Source: DUZB01 sp964407525 (GTDB taxonomy: Bacteria > Desulfobacterota > DSM-4660 > Desulfatiglandales > Desulfatiglandaceae). Taken from it: a DNA stretch of 21,291 nt. Position 1 is the first letter of the stretch. The number at the start of each line of letters is the position of its first letter. Under the pieces are notes generated by a model. It was not told the origin of the DNA, made no database searches, and worked only from the letters and a program-made list of their open reading frames with translations. Of this stretch, positions 1 to 8,204 are shown one piece after another. The position numbers and the translations under genes were made by a program. The stretch is from assembly GCA_964407525.1 (NCBI GenBank), contig CAYOWC010000053.1:1-21291 (forward strand). The letters are read 5' to 3'.

Positions 1-26
1 AATTTTTTTAGAAAGGAGAACGAATT

Positions 27-860
27 ATGGGTATCAAAAAAAATACAATCAACTATTTGTTTGAAAAAAGGGAAACCGGGAAAAAAATATCGATGATAAC
101 TGCCTACGATTATCCCACAGCCAGGCTGGTAGACCAGGCTGAAATGGATACCGTTCTGGTAGGTGATTCCCTGGCAATGGTTGTGTTGGGGTATGACTCA
201 ACGGTCCCGGTTACCATGGATGAAATGATACACCATTGCAAGGCGGTTCGCAGGGGAACGGAAAAGAGTTTTATCATTGGGGATATGCCGTTTCTATCCT
301 ATCAGGTGAGTGTTGAGAAAGCCGTGGAAAATGCGGGCAGATTTATCAAAGAAGCAGGCTGTGAAGCGGTGAAATTGGAAGGTGGAACGGAAATGGTTCC
401 GGTGGTAGAGGCAATTGTGAACGCAGGCATTCCCGTTTGTGGCCATATCGGTCTGACACCTCAGAGTGCTACCAAACTGAGCGGATTTAAAGTTCAGGGA
501 AAAGATGCGGAAAGCGCGAGAGAGCTTGTCAGAGCCGCCAGGGCACTGGAGAAAGCCGGCGCTTTTATGATCGTCCTTGAATGTATCCCCGACCTTGTTG
601 CCGAGAGAATTACACGAGAAGTCGATATGATAACAATCGGAATCGGTGCAGGCAAATTTTGTGACGGACAGGTGCTGGTTTACCATGACTTGGTGGGTCT
701 ATTTGAACGTTTCACGCCGAAGATGGTGAAGCAATATGTTAATCTGGCGCCCCAGATCAGGGAGGCCCTTGTTCAATATAAGAATGAGGTGGAGAACGGC
801 GAATTTCCGGGTCCTGAACATACTTTTGCCATGAACGTGGAAGAAGCTGAAAAGATCTAA
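27..860 (+). CDS. panB: 3-methyl-2-oxobutanoate hydroxymethyltransferase (ketopantoate hydroxymethyltransferase)
   Basis: Transfers a hydroxymethyl group from 5,10-methylene-tetrahydrofolate to 2-oxoisovalerate, giving ketopantoate, the first committed step to pantothenate and CoA; cytoplasmic. The 277-residue protein is close to the usual family length (about 260-280) and is a TIM-barrel enzyme. Visible family motifs are MITAYDYPTA near residue 23, LVGDSLAMV with D47, GDMPF with D86, VKLEGG with E118, GHIGLTPQ near 139, and VLECIP with E185. By comparison with the E. coli enzyme, D47, D86 and E118 are the metal ligands and E185 the catalytic acid/base; all are present. The ATG at 27 has a good ribosome site (GAAAGGAG, 11-18). 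panE follows 17 bp downstream on the same strand, so the two are probably one transcript; the promoter lies outside the window. Identification is secure. Confidence 0.97.
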   Translation: MGIKKNTINYLFEKRETGKKISMITAYDYPTARLVDQAEMDTVLVGDSLAMVVLGYDSTVPVTMDEMIHHCKAVRRGTEKSFIIGDMPFLSYQVSVEKAVENAGRFIKEAGCEAVKLEGGTEMVPVVEAIVNAGIPVCGHIGLTPQSATKLSGFKVQGKDAESARELVRAARALEKAGAFMIVLECIPDLVAERITREVDMITIGIGAGKFCDGQVLVYHDLVGLFERFTPKMVKQYVNLAPQIREALVQYKNEVENGEFPGPEHTFAMNVEEAEKI

Positions 861-877
861 GAATAAGGGGAAAGTCC

Positions 878-1795
878 ATGGAATTTGCTGTTGTGGGACC
901 AGGGGCCATGGGGTGCCTTTTTGCCGCAGGTCTCAAGAAAGCTGGTTACGGCGTTACGGTGGTAGATTACAAACCGGACAGGGCTGCCGCTATCAGTACG
1001 AACGGGATATGTATCGAGGATAATTCCGGGGAATACCGTGTGGATGTTCCTGCAGTAACCGGTGGGGAGGGCGTTCAGGCGGATGCGGTAATTGTATGTG
1101 TCAAATCTAACAAAACGCGCGAGAGTATTCGTGAGATTTCCTCTTGGCTTGATCCTCAAACGCCCGTATTGACTCTTCAGAACGGATTGGGAAATCTGGA
1201 TATCATTGAAGAGGTATTCGGTCGGGAGCGGGCCCTGGGAGGTGTCACTTCGGAGGGGGCTGTACTTTTGGGCACCGGCCATGCGAAGCACGCCGGAAAA
1301 GGGCAGACGACAATTGGCCCTTCTGGAAAATCAGCCCGGATGATCGTAGCCGCTTTTAAGGACGCAGGTTTTGAAGCGTACGAGGCGGATGTGGTGGAGA
1401 ATCTCGTTTGGGGGAAACTGATCGTAAATGTCGGTATCAATGCCTTGACGGCCATTACAGGACTCAAAAACGGGGTTCTACCAGGCCTGGCGGGGACAAA
1501 GTCTGTCATGGAAGAAGCGGTGAACGAGGCTGTACGGGTAGCGAAAAAAAAAGGGATTCATCTGCCTTATGAGGACCCCCTTGGTCGCGTATTGGAAGTC
1601 TGCCGGGGAACATCTGATAACGTGGCTTCTATGCTTCAAGATATATTGAATAAAAGAATGACTGAAGTGGCGTTTATAAACGGCGCCATTGTGCGTGAAG
1701 GAAAAAAACTCAATATACCTACTCCTGTAAACCGTACCCTGACGTGCATTGTGGAGGCAATGCAGGAAACATACGATATAAGGATTCACGAGTAA
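878..1795 (+). CDS. panE: 2-dehydropantoate 2-reductase (ketopantoate reductase)
   Basis: Reduces ketopantoate, the PanB product, to pantoate; cytoplasmic. The 305-residue protein has the N-terminal Rossmann fold (GPGAMG, residues 7-12) and the C-terminal helical ApbA/PanE domain. Conserved residues by alignment with E. coli PanE are K76 in VCVKSNKT, N102 in LQNGLGN, and K180/N184 in WGKLIVN; K180 is the expected catalytic lysine. The second strand ends in an aspartate (D30 in VVDYKPDR) where E. coli PanE has an arginine that binds the NADPH phosphate, so cofactor preference may differ. The start at 878 follows an AAGGGGAAA ribosome site. Placement 17 bp after panB supports the pantothenate role over another ApbA-family reductase. 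Mobile element A and its target duplication begin directly after the stop codon. Confidence 0.93.
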   Translation: MEFAVVGPGAMGCLFAAGLKKAGYGVTVVDYKPDRAAAISTNGICIEDNSGEYRVDVPAVTGGEGVQADAVIVCVKSNKTRESIREISSWLDPQTPVLTLQNGLGNLDIIEEVFGRERALGGVTSEGAVLLGTGHAKHAGKGQTTIGPSGKSARMIVAAFKDAGFEAYEADVVENLVWGKLIVNVGINALTAITGLKNGVLPGLAGTKSVMEEAVNEAVRVAKKKGIHLPYEDPLGRVLEVCRGTSDNVASMLQDILNKRMTEVAFINGAIVREGKKLNIPTPVNRTLTCIVEAMQETYDIRIHE

Positions 1796-1803
1796 ATTTT
1801 TGC

Positions 1804-2037
1804 GGCTCATCGGATTAACGTGATATTTTCATCAATTCGCGAATAGACCATGCTCAGATTCCAGGTGTCAGGTGTCAGGAAAAAACCTGGCCGCATTCAT
1901 CCTATTCAACTTAATAACCAATAGTTATGGTTATTAGAACCAGAAAATTAGGAATAGCAGATACTGAAACCTGACACCCGAAACCTGACACCTCAGTCCC
2001 CGAAAAAGGGATTCTTCACGCTAATCAGCGTAGAGCC
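1804..2037 (+). mobile_element. Palindromic MITE-like element, copy A (234 bp) with 8-bp target duplication
   Basis: Non-coding element with ends GGCTC (1804-1808) and GAGCC (2033-2037), flanked exactly by ATTTTTGC on both sides (1796-1803 and 2038-2045), an 8-bp target-site duplication. The whole element is an imperfect palindrome. The outer arms carry GATTAACGTGA against TCACGCTAATC. The middle arms carry two GGTGTCAGG units at 1861-1879 against two CCTGACACC units at 1970-1993. The centre is TAATAACC (1912-1919) against GGTTATTA (1929-1936) around a 9-nt loop. A second copy in opposite orientation lies at 10922-11154, about 87% identical by hand alignment. No reading frame of note is present. 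The size, palindromy, target duplication and lack of coding capacity fit a MITE moved in trans. The responsible transposase is not in this window; 8-bp duplications occur in several insertion-sequence families. Confidence 0.88.
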
Positions 2038-2047
2038 ATTTTTGCTT

Positions 2048-2112
2048 CAGCGATTGTCATTATGGGCTTTTTGGTTTTACAGCATGGAAAAAATCCATAA
2101 TGGCAATTGCTG
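2048..2112 (+). other. Strong 25-bp hairpin with 15-nt loop
   Basis: The arms 2048-2072 and 2088-2112 pair at 24 of 25 positions as plus-strand RNA. Three of those pairs are G-U wobbles (2052:2108, 2057:2103, 2066:2094) and the one mismatch is C2067 against A2093. The loop is 2073-2087. The hairpin begins 2 bp beyond the right target duplication of element A and lies about 190 bp upstream of the HD-GYP gene. It could be a terminator-like structure for panBE read-through (the 3' side is U-rich but broken by G), a small structured RNA, or another short palindromic repeat. The structure is directly visible; the role is unknown. Confidence 0.6.
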
Positions 2113-2154
2113 TTTGTGGTTTTGGGCCTTGAATATTGCTGTCATTTCATATAA

Positions 2155-2304
2155 AAAGGAGAAACCGGCAAGCAGAACCTAATTGAAGATGTGGCTATCC
2201 ACATTATTTTCTCGAAAATTTCCCCGGATGGTCAGCCTGACGTTGGCATACTGGATGAAGGTTTTCCACTGACGCAGTCTGCCTATATCAAGGCGAATCT
2301 ATGA
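2155..2304 (+). other. Short open frame ending in an ATGA overlap with the HD-GYP gene; possible small gene or gene remnant
   Basis: An open frame of 49 sense codons runs from just after a TAA at 2152 to TGA at 2302-2304, and this TGA overlaps the ATG at 2301 of the next gene (ATGA). Its translation is of ordinary composition, with a stretch IHIIFSKISPDGQPDVG followed by ILDEGFPLTQSAYIKANL. No ATG is in frame; the only likely initiator is GTG at 2191, without a convincing ribosome site there, although AAAGGAG occurs at 2155-2161. I do not recognise a family. It may be the 3' remnant of a gene disrupted on its 5' side, a very small coupled leader, or chance. Confidence that it is translated is low. 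Confidence 0.25.
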
Positions 2305-4250
2305 GCAAAATACTGGCAGTAGACAACGATCCGTTTATTCTTGAGTTTCTCAAAGATCTCCTTTCCCATGAAGGTCATGAGGTATTGACTGCGGAAGATG
2401 GTCTTTCGGCTGTGGATGTGTTGGACCATGAGATTCCTGATATTATCTTTGTGGATCTCATTATGCCCAACATAGATGGAAAGCGGCTCTGTAAGATCAT
2501 CAGAAGCATGCACAAACTGAAAGACGCTTATCTGATTGTCCTTTCAGCGACTCTCGAAGAAGAAGGCATCGATTTCAAGGCTTTAGGGGTCAATCAGTGC
2601 CTTGCAAAAGGCCCTCTCGTTGACATGGCCCGGGATGTCCTTTCTGCGGTCAATGAAAGGCAAGTGGATCACCAGATCTCATTTCCGTCAAGAGAGAAGG
2701 TGAGGCCTGAGCCGGCTTCCCTCAGGTCAATAACCGGGGAGTTGTTTTCTATCAAGAAGCACTTCGAGATTATATTTGAAAGGATGTCTGAAGGCATTCT
2801 TGAAATTTCAAGAGAAGGAAGAATTGTTTATGCGAACCCTGCCGCCCTTGGTATCCTTGACCTCCCCGAGGAAAAACTCCTCGCTTCACACCTTGTAGAG
2901 ATATTTCCCGAAGAATATCGGCAGACGGTTACTGAAATCATTTCAGAATTAGATGGGGTACCTGTAGATATTACGGAAAATGCCCCTGTGAATATAAACC
3001 AATACCTGGTGACGGTGAAGGTTTTGCCTCTCAACGATGACGGATCTTCAGCCGTGCTTATTTTGAACGATGTGACCAAGCAGAAAGAGGCTGAAGAGGC
3101 CCTGAAACGGCGGAACCGTGAACTCGAACTGCTTAATCTGTCCAGTCGCGCATTTAATTCCAGCCTTGATCTGGACCGTGTGCTCTGCACCGTATTGGAA
3201 GAGCTGCTAAGGTTGATGGATGTTATTGGGAGTACAATCTGGCTCTTGGAGCCAGAAAGTGGACAACTCGTATGTCGACAGGCAGCCGGGGTTTGCTCTG
3301 ATGCGCTGAATGGATGGCGTCTGAACCCGGAGCAAGGACTGGCGGGGTGGGTCGCTCACCACTGCGAACCCCTGAATATACTTGATGCAAGAACAGATGA
3401 GCGCCACTATAAAGGAGTAGATAGTTCGACAGGGTTGGAGATGCGTTCTATTCTCGGGGTGCCGCTTATTTTAAAGGGAAATTTGGTCGGTGTAATACAG
3501 GTGGTTGATGTGGCCCCCGGAAGGTTCGATATGGTTCACCAGACCCTTTTGGAGTGGTTGGCTGCGTCTGCGGCTATCGCCATTGAAAATGCCAGGCTGT
3601 ACGAACGTGCGCAGGAAGAAATAGGCGAACGGGAGAAGGCGAAAGCAGATCTGGATGCCAGCCTTGAAATGTTGAAGAGGACGTTGAGCGGGACTATTCA
3701 GGCAATCGGGTTGATTGTAGAGAGAAAGGATCCTTATACTTCAGGTCATCAGAAGAAAGTTGCAGAACTGGCTCAGGCGATTGCTGTTAAAATGGGATTG
3801 TCGGAAGATCAGATTGAATGTATACGCGTATCAAGCCTGATTCACGACATCGGAAAGATGGCCATTCCCGCAGCCATACTGAGCAAACCGGGGATTTTGG
3901 ACAAAGAGGAGTTTGCACTGATTAAAAAACATCCCCGGGTTGGTTACGATATCTTGAAAGCGATTGAATTTCCATGGCCTGTAGCACAGATTGTTCACCA
4001 GCACCATGAGCATGTGGATGGCTCCGGATACCCTCAGGGCCTGTCCGGGGATGATATTCTTCTTGAAGCAAAAATAGTGTGTGTGTCGGATGTGGTTGAA
4101 GCAATGGCTAGCCACAGGCCCTACCGGGCTGCCCTTGGTATCCCAAAGGCATTGGAAGAGATCAGCGGAGAAAAGCGCCAACGCTATGATGCCGAGGTGG
4201 TGAGGGTCTGTTGCGAAATTTTTGAAAAAGGAGGATTTACTTTTTCCTAG
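2301..4250 (+). CDS. Response regulator with REC-PAS-GAF-HD-GYP domains (putative cyclic-dinucleotide phosphodiesterase)
   Basis: A 649-residue cytoplasmic signalling protein without membrane segments. The receiver domain (1-120) has the acidic pocket D8/D10, phospho-acceptor D52 (FVDLIMP), S82 and K103. A PAS domain (about 153-262) is followed by a GAF domain (about 280-430) and a short helical linker. The HD-GYP domain (about 445-649) keeps HD at 515-516 (HDIGK) and DGSGYP with GYP at 576-578, then the SHRPYR signature. HD-GYP enzymes hydrolyse c-di-GMP or, in some members, 3'3'-cGAMP; the sequence does not decide which. Phosphorylation of D52 and ligand sensing by PAS/GAF presumably tune the phosphodiesterase. 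No histidine kinase is adjacent, so this is an orphan regulator in this window. The start is supported by AAGG at 2290-2293. It is an RpfG-like architecture with extra sensor domains. Confidence 0.93.
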   Translation: MSKILAVDNDPFILEFLKDLLSHEGHEVLTAEDGLSAVDVLDHEIPDIIFVDLIMPNIDGKRLCKIIRSMHKLKDAYLIVLSATLEEEGIDFKALGVNQCLAKGPLVDMARDVLSAVNERQVDHQISFPSREKVRPEPASLRSITGELFSIKKHFEIIFERMSEGILEISREGRIVYANPAALGILDLPEEKLLASHLVEIFPEEYRQTVTEIISELDGVPVDITENAPVNINQYLVTVKVLPLNDDGSSAVLILNDVTKQKEAEEALKRRNRELELLNLSSRAFNSSLDLDRVLCTVLEELLRLMDVIGSTIWLLEPESGQLVCRQAAGVCSDALNGWRLNPEQGLAGWVAHHCEPLNILDARTDERHYKGVDSSTGLEMRSILGVPLILKGNLVGVIQVVDVAPGRFDMVHQTLLEWLAASAAIAIENARLYERAQEEIGEREKAKADLDASLEMLKRTLSGTIQAIGLIVERKDPYTSGHQKKVAELAQAIAVKMGLSEDQIECIRVSSLIHDIGKMAIPAAILSKPGILDKEEFALIKKHPRVGYDILKAIEFPWPVAQIVHQHHEHVDGSGYPQGLSGDDILLEAKIVCVSDVVEAMASHRPYRAALGIPKALEEISGEKRQRYDAEVVRVCCEIFEKGGFTFS

Positions 4251-4348
4251 CCTTCCTTTTCACTGCATCTCTATATAAAGCCTGCTTCTCTGCAATGTTG
4301 CCTTCCCGAGAGTCCTGGAAAAGAATCCTATTTGAAGGGGTATGAATT

Positions 4349-5395
4349 ATGAGTCGTTTGCCATTGGTTGGTATAACCATGGGTGATCCTTCCGGAATTG
4401 GACCGGAGATTATTGTCAGGGCAATGAGCGGACAGAAGATGAAGTATTTCTGCTGTCCAGTGGTTCTAGGTGACCGAAATGCCCTTTCTTCGGCAATTTT
4501 GAAGTCACCGTTTGAAGATTGCAGAAAAATGGAAATCCGTGTGATTTCGAGCCCTGGTGAGGTCGAAGCAAGGACTGGAATCATTAATCTTATCCCCATT
4601 TCAGATTTGAAGGACGGAACTTTCGAACCGGGCAGACCCAGCCTTGAGGGAGGGGAGGCCATGGTTCAATATATTCTCAAGGCTGTTGACATGGCTAAGA
4701 AGGGTGAGATAGATGCCATGGTGACCTGTCCTATCAGCAAGATCCTGATGCAAAAGGCCGGCTATAAATTTGAGGGGCATACGCAATTGATTTCCCATCT
4801 CACAGACACCAATGAATACGTGATGATGCTGGCGGGAGAACGGTTGCGTGTGGTACTGGTGACGATTCATTGCGGGCTCAAGGAGGTCCCCCGTATCCTC
4901 ACTTCGGAAATGATCCAGAAAACAATACGCATTACGGCCAGAGCCTTTGAAGAAGATTTTGGAATTATAAATCCTCGACTTGCAGTGGCGGCGCTCAATC
5001 CCCATGGGGGAGAATCCTGTCTTTTCGGCTCAGAGGAAAGAGATATCATTATCCCTGCCGTTGAGATGGCGGAAAAAGAAGGATACCGTGTGGAGGGTCC
5101 GTTTCCGGCGGATACCCTTTTCCATAGGGCAGCATCGGGGGAATATGAGGCGGTTGTGTGTATGTACCATGATCAGGGGTTGATCCCCCTTAAGTTACTT
5201 CATTTTTCAGATGCTGTAAATGTGACGCTGGGACTCCCGATTATCAGGACTTCGGTAGATCACGGTACGGCGTATGATATCGCCGGCACTGGAAAGGCTG
5301 ATCCGTCAAGTTTGCGTGCGGCAATCGAGATGGCGGCCGTGATGGCAGGAAACAAGAAGGTGTCCGGGGATATTCAGGATGACGATGGCTGTTGA
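4349..5395 (+). CDS. pdxA: 4-hydroxythreonine-4-phosphate dehydrogenase
   Basis: NAD-dependent oxidation of 4-phospho-hydroxy-L-threonine in the DXP-dependent pyridoxal phosphate pathway; cytoplasmic homodimer with a metal ion. The 348 residues begin with the family hallmark GITMGDPSGIGPE (8-20). Metal-ligand histidines are H174 (VTIHCG), H219 (NPHGGE) and H274 (MYHDQG), with the same 45 and 55 residue spacing as H166/H211/H266 of E. coli PdxA. Substrate phosphate contacts H144-T145 (GHTQ) and the later TSVDHGTAYD motif are also present. The start at 4349 follows GAAGGGG (4333-4339). The 98-bp gap to the HD-GYP gene shows no clear terminator, so read-through is possible. The 3' end overlaps uvrA, suggesting translational coupling. 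The PdxA2 subgroup is the main alternative, but nothing else of that catabolic context is present. Confidence 0.95.
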   Translation: MSRLPLVGITMGDPSGIGPEIIVRAMSGQKMKYFCCPVVLGDRNALSSAILKSPFEDCRKMEIRVISSPGEVEARTGIINLIPISDLKDGTFEPGRPSLEGGEAMVQYILKAVDMAKKGEIDAMVTCPISKILMQKAGYKFEGHTQLISHLTDTNEYVMMLAGERLRVVLVTIHCGLKEVPRILTSEMIQKTIRITARAFEEDFGIINPRLAVAALNPHGGESCLFGSEERDIIIPAVEMAEKEGYRVEGPFPADTLFHRAASGEYEAVVCMYHDQGLIPLKLLHFSDAVNVTLGLPIIRTSVDHGTAYDIAGTGKADPSSLRAAIEMAAVMAGNKKVSGDIQDDDGC

Positions 5396-8204
5396 AACTT
5401 TGAAAATCAGGGGCGCAAGGCAGCATAATCTCAAGAATATTTCGCTGGATATTCCTCGCAATAAACTGGTTGTCATTACCGGTCTGTCAGGATCAGGGAA
5501 GTCTTCACTGGCTTTTGATACCATATACGCCGAAGGGCAGCGAAGGTATGTGGAATCGCTCTCCGCCTACGCCCGGCAGTTCCTTGAACAGATGGACAAG
5601 CCCGATGTGGATTCCATTGAAGGGCTTTCCCCCGCCATATGTATTGAACAGCGTTCTTCCAGTCGTAATCCGCGTTCGACCGTGGGAACAGTAACGGAAA
5701 TATACGATTACCTGCGGGTGCTTTTCGCACGGGCAGGGCAGCCGTATTGCCCCGAATGTGGCCTCGAAATCAGTTCCCAGACTACCCAGGAAATTGTGGA
5801 CAGGGTGCTGGGATTGGAAAGCGAAACCAGAATTCAGATTCTTTCTCCCCTCATCGAAGGGCGTAAGGGGGAATACGTTCAACTTTTCAAGAAATTGCGA
5901 AGGGATGGTTTTACGAGGGTTCAGGTGGATGGAGAGATCCGGCTTCTTGAAGAAGATATTGCCCTTGAAAAAAACAGAAAGCATACTATTCGGGTCATTG
6001 TGGACAGATTAATTGTTAAGGATTCCATTTCCCGGCGTCTAACGGACTCAATGGAACTGGCTCTCGGGCTTTCGGACGGTAAGGTTGTGGTAGATGTAGT
6101 AGGGGATGAGGAGCTTTTTTTCAATCAGAAAGCCGCTTGTACCAAGTGCAGCCTGAGCGTTCCCGAACTGACCCCCCAGATGTTTTCATTCAATAATCCT
6201 CAGGGGGCGTGTGAAGAGTGCAGCGGTCTTGGAACAAAGCGGTATTTTGATCCGGCGCTCGTAGTGCCCGATTCGAAGCTTTCCCTCAGGATGGGTGCAA
6301 TTGCCCCTTGGGAAACCAGATATTCAGGCTATTTCAACCAGTTGTTAGAGTCTGTTTGTCGTCATTATGATGTTCGTATGGATACCAGTTTCAAGGATTT
6401 TCCAGAGAAAATTAAACAGGTTTTTCTCTTTGGTTCTGGGAAAGATCCTATTCACTTTGTCCTTGCCAACGGCGAGCGTAACCATTCCTATACCCGTCCT
6501 TTTGAGGGAGTGATTCCAAACCTTGAACGACGGTATCGCGAAACGGATTCCAATCATGTTCGGGGGAGGATTGAAAAATTTCTCAGTATGAGGCCATGTC
6601 CTGCCTGTAACGGCGCTCGATTGAAACCGATCAGTCTGGCGGTAAAGATCGGTAGTATGTCGATTCATGAAATTACCGCATTGTCCATTGAAAATACGTA
6701 CGAATTTTTTCAGATGTTGGAACTTGAATCTCGGAAAAAGGCTATTGCGGAGAGGGTATTGAAGGAGATCCGTGAAAGGTTGAGCTTTTTAAGAAGTGTG
6801 GGGCTGAACTATCTCAGTCTGGGTCGTTCATCCGGGACCCTTTCGGGGGGGGAAGACCAGCGGATAAGGCTGGCTACGCAAATCAGTTCAGGACTGGCCG
6901 GTGTATTATATGTGCTGGATGAGCCGAGTATCGGGCTTCATCAGAGAGATAATCTCAGGCTTCTCGGAAATCTTAAAAGACTAAGAGACCTTGGAAATAC
7001 CGTGCTTGTTGTGGAGCACGATGCGGAGACGATCCTTGAGGCGGATCATGTGATCGATATGGGACCGGGAGCCGGTTTGAAAGGTGGTGAGGTGGTTTTT
7101 GAAGGGACGCCCGAAAAACTTTTGAACCACGGGTCTTCCCTGACGGGGCAATACCTGTCCGGGAAAAAAAATATTCGTGCGTCTACGGCGAGGAGAAAAG
7201 GGAACGGGACTGCCATTGTTGTGACCGGTGCCGGGGAAAACAATTTAAAGGACATCACTGTAGAAATTCCCCTTGGTGTTTTTACCTGTATTACAGGAGT
7301 TTCCGGCTCTGGAAAGAGCAGTTTGATCAATGGAATCCTGTATCCCGCACTGGCCCACAGGTTATACCGCTCCAGCCAGAAAATCGGCCGCGTGGCGTCT
7401 ATTAAAGGCTTCAAACATCTGGACAAGGTTGTCAATATTGATCAGAGTCCCATAGGAAGAACGCCGCGATCGAACCCGGTTACGTATACTGGAGCCTTTA
7501 CGCATATACGAGAGCTATTTTCCATGCTGCCTGAGTCTAGAGCCAGAGGGTATAAGCCCGGACGTTTCAGTTTCAATGTAAAGGGGGGCAGGTGCGAAGC
7601 ATGTCGAGGCGATGGGATAAAAAAAATTGAGATGCACTTCCTGCCGGATGTTTACGTAACCTGTGAGTCGTGCAGGGGGCTTCGGTATAACCGGGATACT
7701 CTGGAAATTAAATACAAGGGAAACAACATTTCCGATGTTCTCAATATGACGATCAATCAAGCTGCCCGATTTTTTGAAAATATCCCTGCCATAAAGAATA
7801 AACTGAACAATTTGATCGATGTGGGGCTTGGCTATGTAAAACTGGGACAGCAAGCCACGACACTTTCGGGCGGTGAGGCTCAGAGGGTCAAGCTTTCAAG
7901 GGAGCTGAGTAAGAGGAATACGGGAAGAACCCTCTACCTGCTTGATGAGCCCACGACGGGACTTCATTTTGAAGACATCCAGAAATTGCTTGATGTCTTG
8001 AACCATCTTGTGGATCTCAAGAACAGTGTTGTTGTCATAGAACACAACCTGGATGTGATAAAAACGTCCGATTATCTGGTTGATCTTGGGCCCGAAGGGG
8101 GAGATGAAGGCGGATATGTCGTGGCCAAAGGTACCCCGGAAGAAGTTGCGGAAACTGAAGGTTCGTATACCGGGCAGTTTCTGAAGAAAATCTTGAAAAA
8201 ATAA
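5379..8204 (+). CDS. uvrA: Excinuclease ABC subunit A
   Basis: Damage-recognition ATPase of nucleotide excision repair; it loads UvrB at lesions. The 941-residue length is typical. ABC domain I has Walker A GLSGSGKSS (K41) followed by the YAEGQRRYVESLSAYARQFL-type UvrA signature. The CPEC pair C124/C127 lies in the UvrB-binding region. Zinc module 1 is C254/C257 with C278/C281. The domain I ABC signature reads LSGGEDQR (D493), where alanine is usual. Domain II has Walker A GVSGSGKSS (K646), zinc module C739/C742 with C762/C765, signature LSGGEAQR and Walker B YLLDEP. The start overlaps the pdxA stop: ATG 5379 (17-nt overlap) or ATG 5385 (MAVETLKIRG, 11-nt overlap, AGGA at 5376-5379); both are plausible. 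Downstream, 113 bp separate it from convergent rex, and I find no convincing intrinsic terminator there. Confidence 0.98.
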   Translation: MTMAVETLKIRGARQHNLKNISLDIPRNKLVVITGLSGSGKSSLAFDTIYAEGQRRYVESLSAYARQFLEQMDKPDVDSIEGLSPAICIEQRSSSRNPRSTVGTVTEIYDYLRVLFARAGQPYCPECGLEISSQTTQEIVDRVLGLESETRIQILSPLIEGRKGEYVQLFKKLRRDGFTRVQVDGEIRLLEEDIALEKNRKHTIRVIVDRLIVKDSISRRLTDSMELALGLSDGKVVVDVVGDEELFFNQKAACTKCSLSVPELTPQMFSFNNPQGACEECSGLGTKRYFDPALVVPDSKLSLRMGAIAPWETRYSGYFNQLLESVCRHYDVRMDTSFKDFPEKIKQVFLFGSGKDPIHFVLANGERNHSYTRPFEGVIPNLERRYRETDSNHVRGRIEKFLSMRPCPACNGARLKPISLAVKIGSMSIHEITALSIENTYEFFQMLELESRKKAIAERVLKEIRERLSFLRSVGLNYLSLGRSSGTLSGGEDQRIRLATQISSGLAGVLYVLDEPSIGLHQRDNLRLLGNLKRLRDLGNTVLVVEHDAETILEADHVIDMGPGAGLKGGEVVFEGTPEKLLNHGSSLTGQYLSGKKNIRASTARRKGNGTAIVVTGAGENNLKDITVEIPLGVFTCITGVSGSGKSSLINGILYPALAHRLYRSSQKIGRVASIKGFKHLDKVVNIDQSPIGRTPRSNPVTYTGAFTHIRELFSMLPESRARGYKPGRFSFNVKGGRCEACRGDGIKKIEMHFLPDVYVTCESCRGLRYNRDTLEIKYKGNNISDVLNMTINQAARFFENIPAIKNKLNNLIDVGLGYVKLGQQATTLSGGEAQRVKLSRELSKRNTGRTLYLLDEPTTGLHFEDIQKLLDVLNHLVDLKNSVVVIEHNLDVIKTSDYLVDLGPEGGDEGGYVVAKGTPEEVAETEGSYTGQFLKKILKK

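Noticed and set aside
294..686. Antisense 130-residue frame inside panB
   Set aside because: Overlaps a certain gene fully, has no recognisable motif and no ribosome site; codon-mirror artefact.
2084..2134. Small ATG frame inside the 2048-2112 hairpin region
   Set aside because: Sixteen codons, overlaps the hairpin arm, no ribosome site and no conserved feature.
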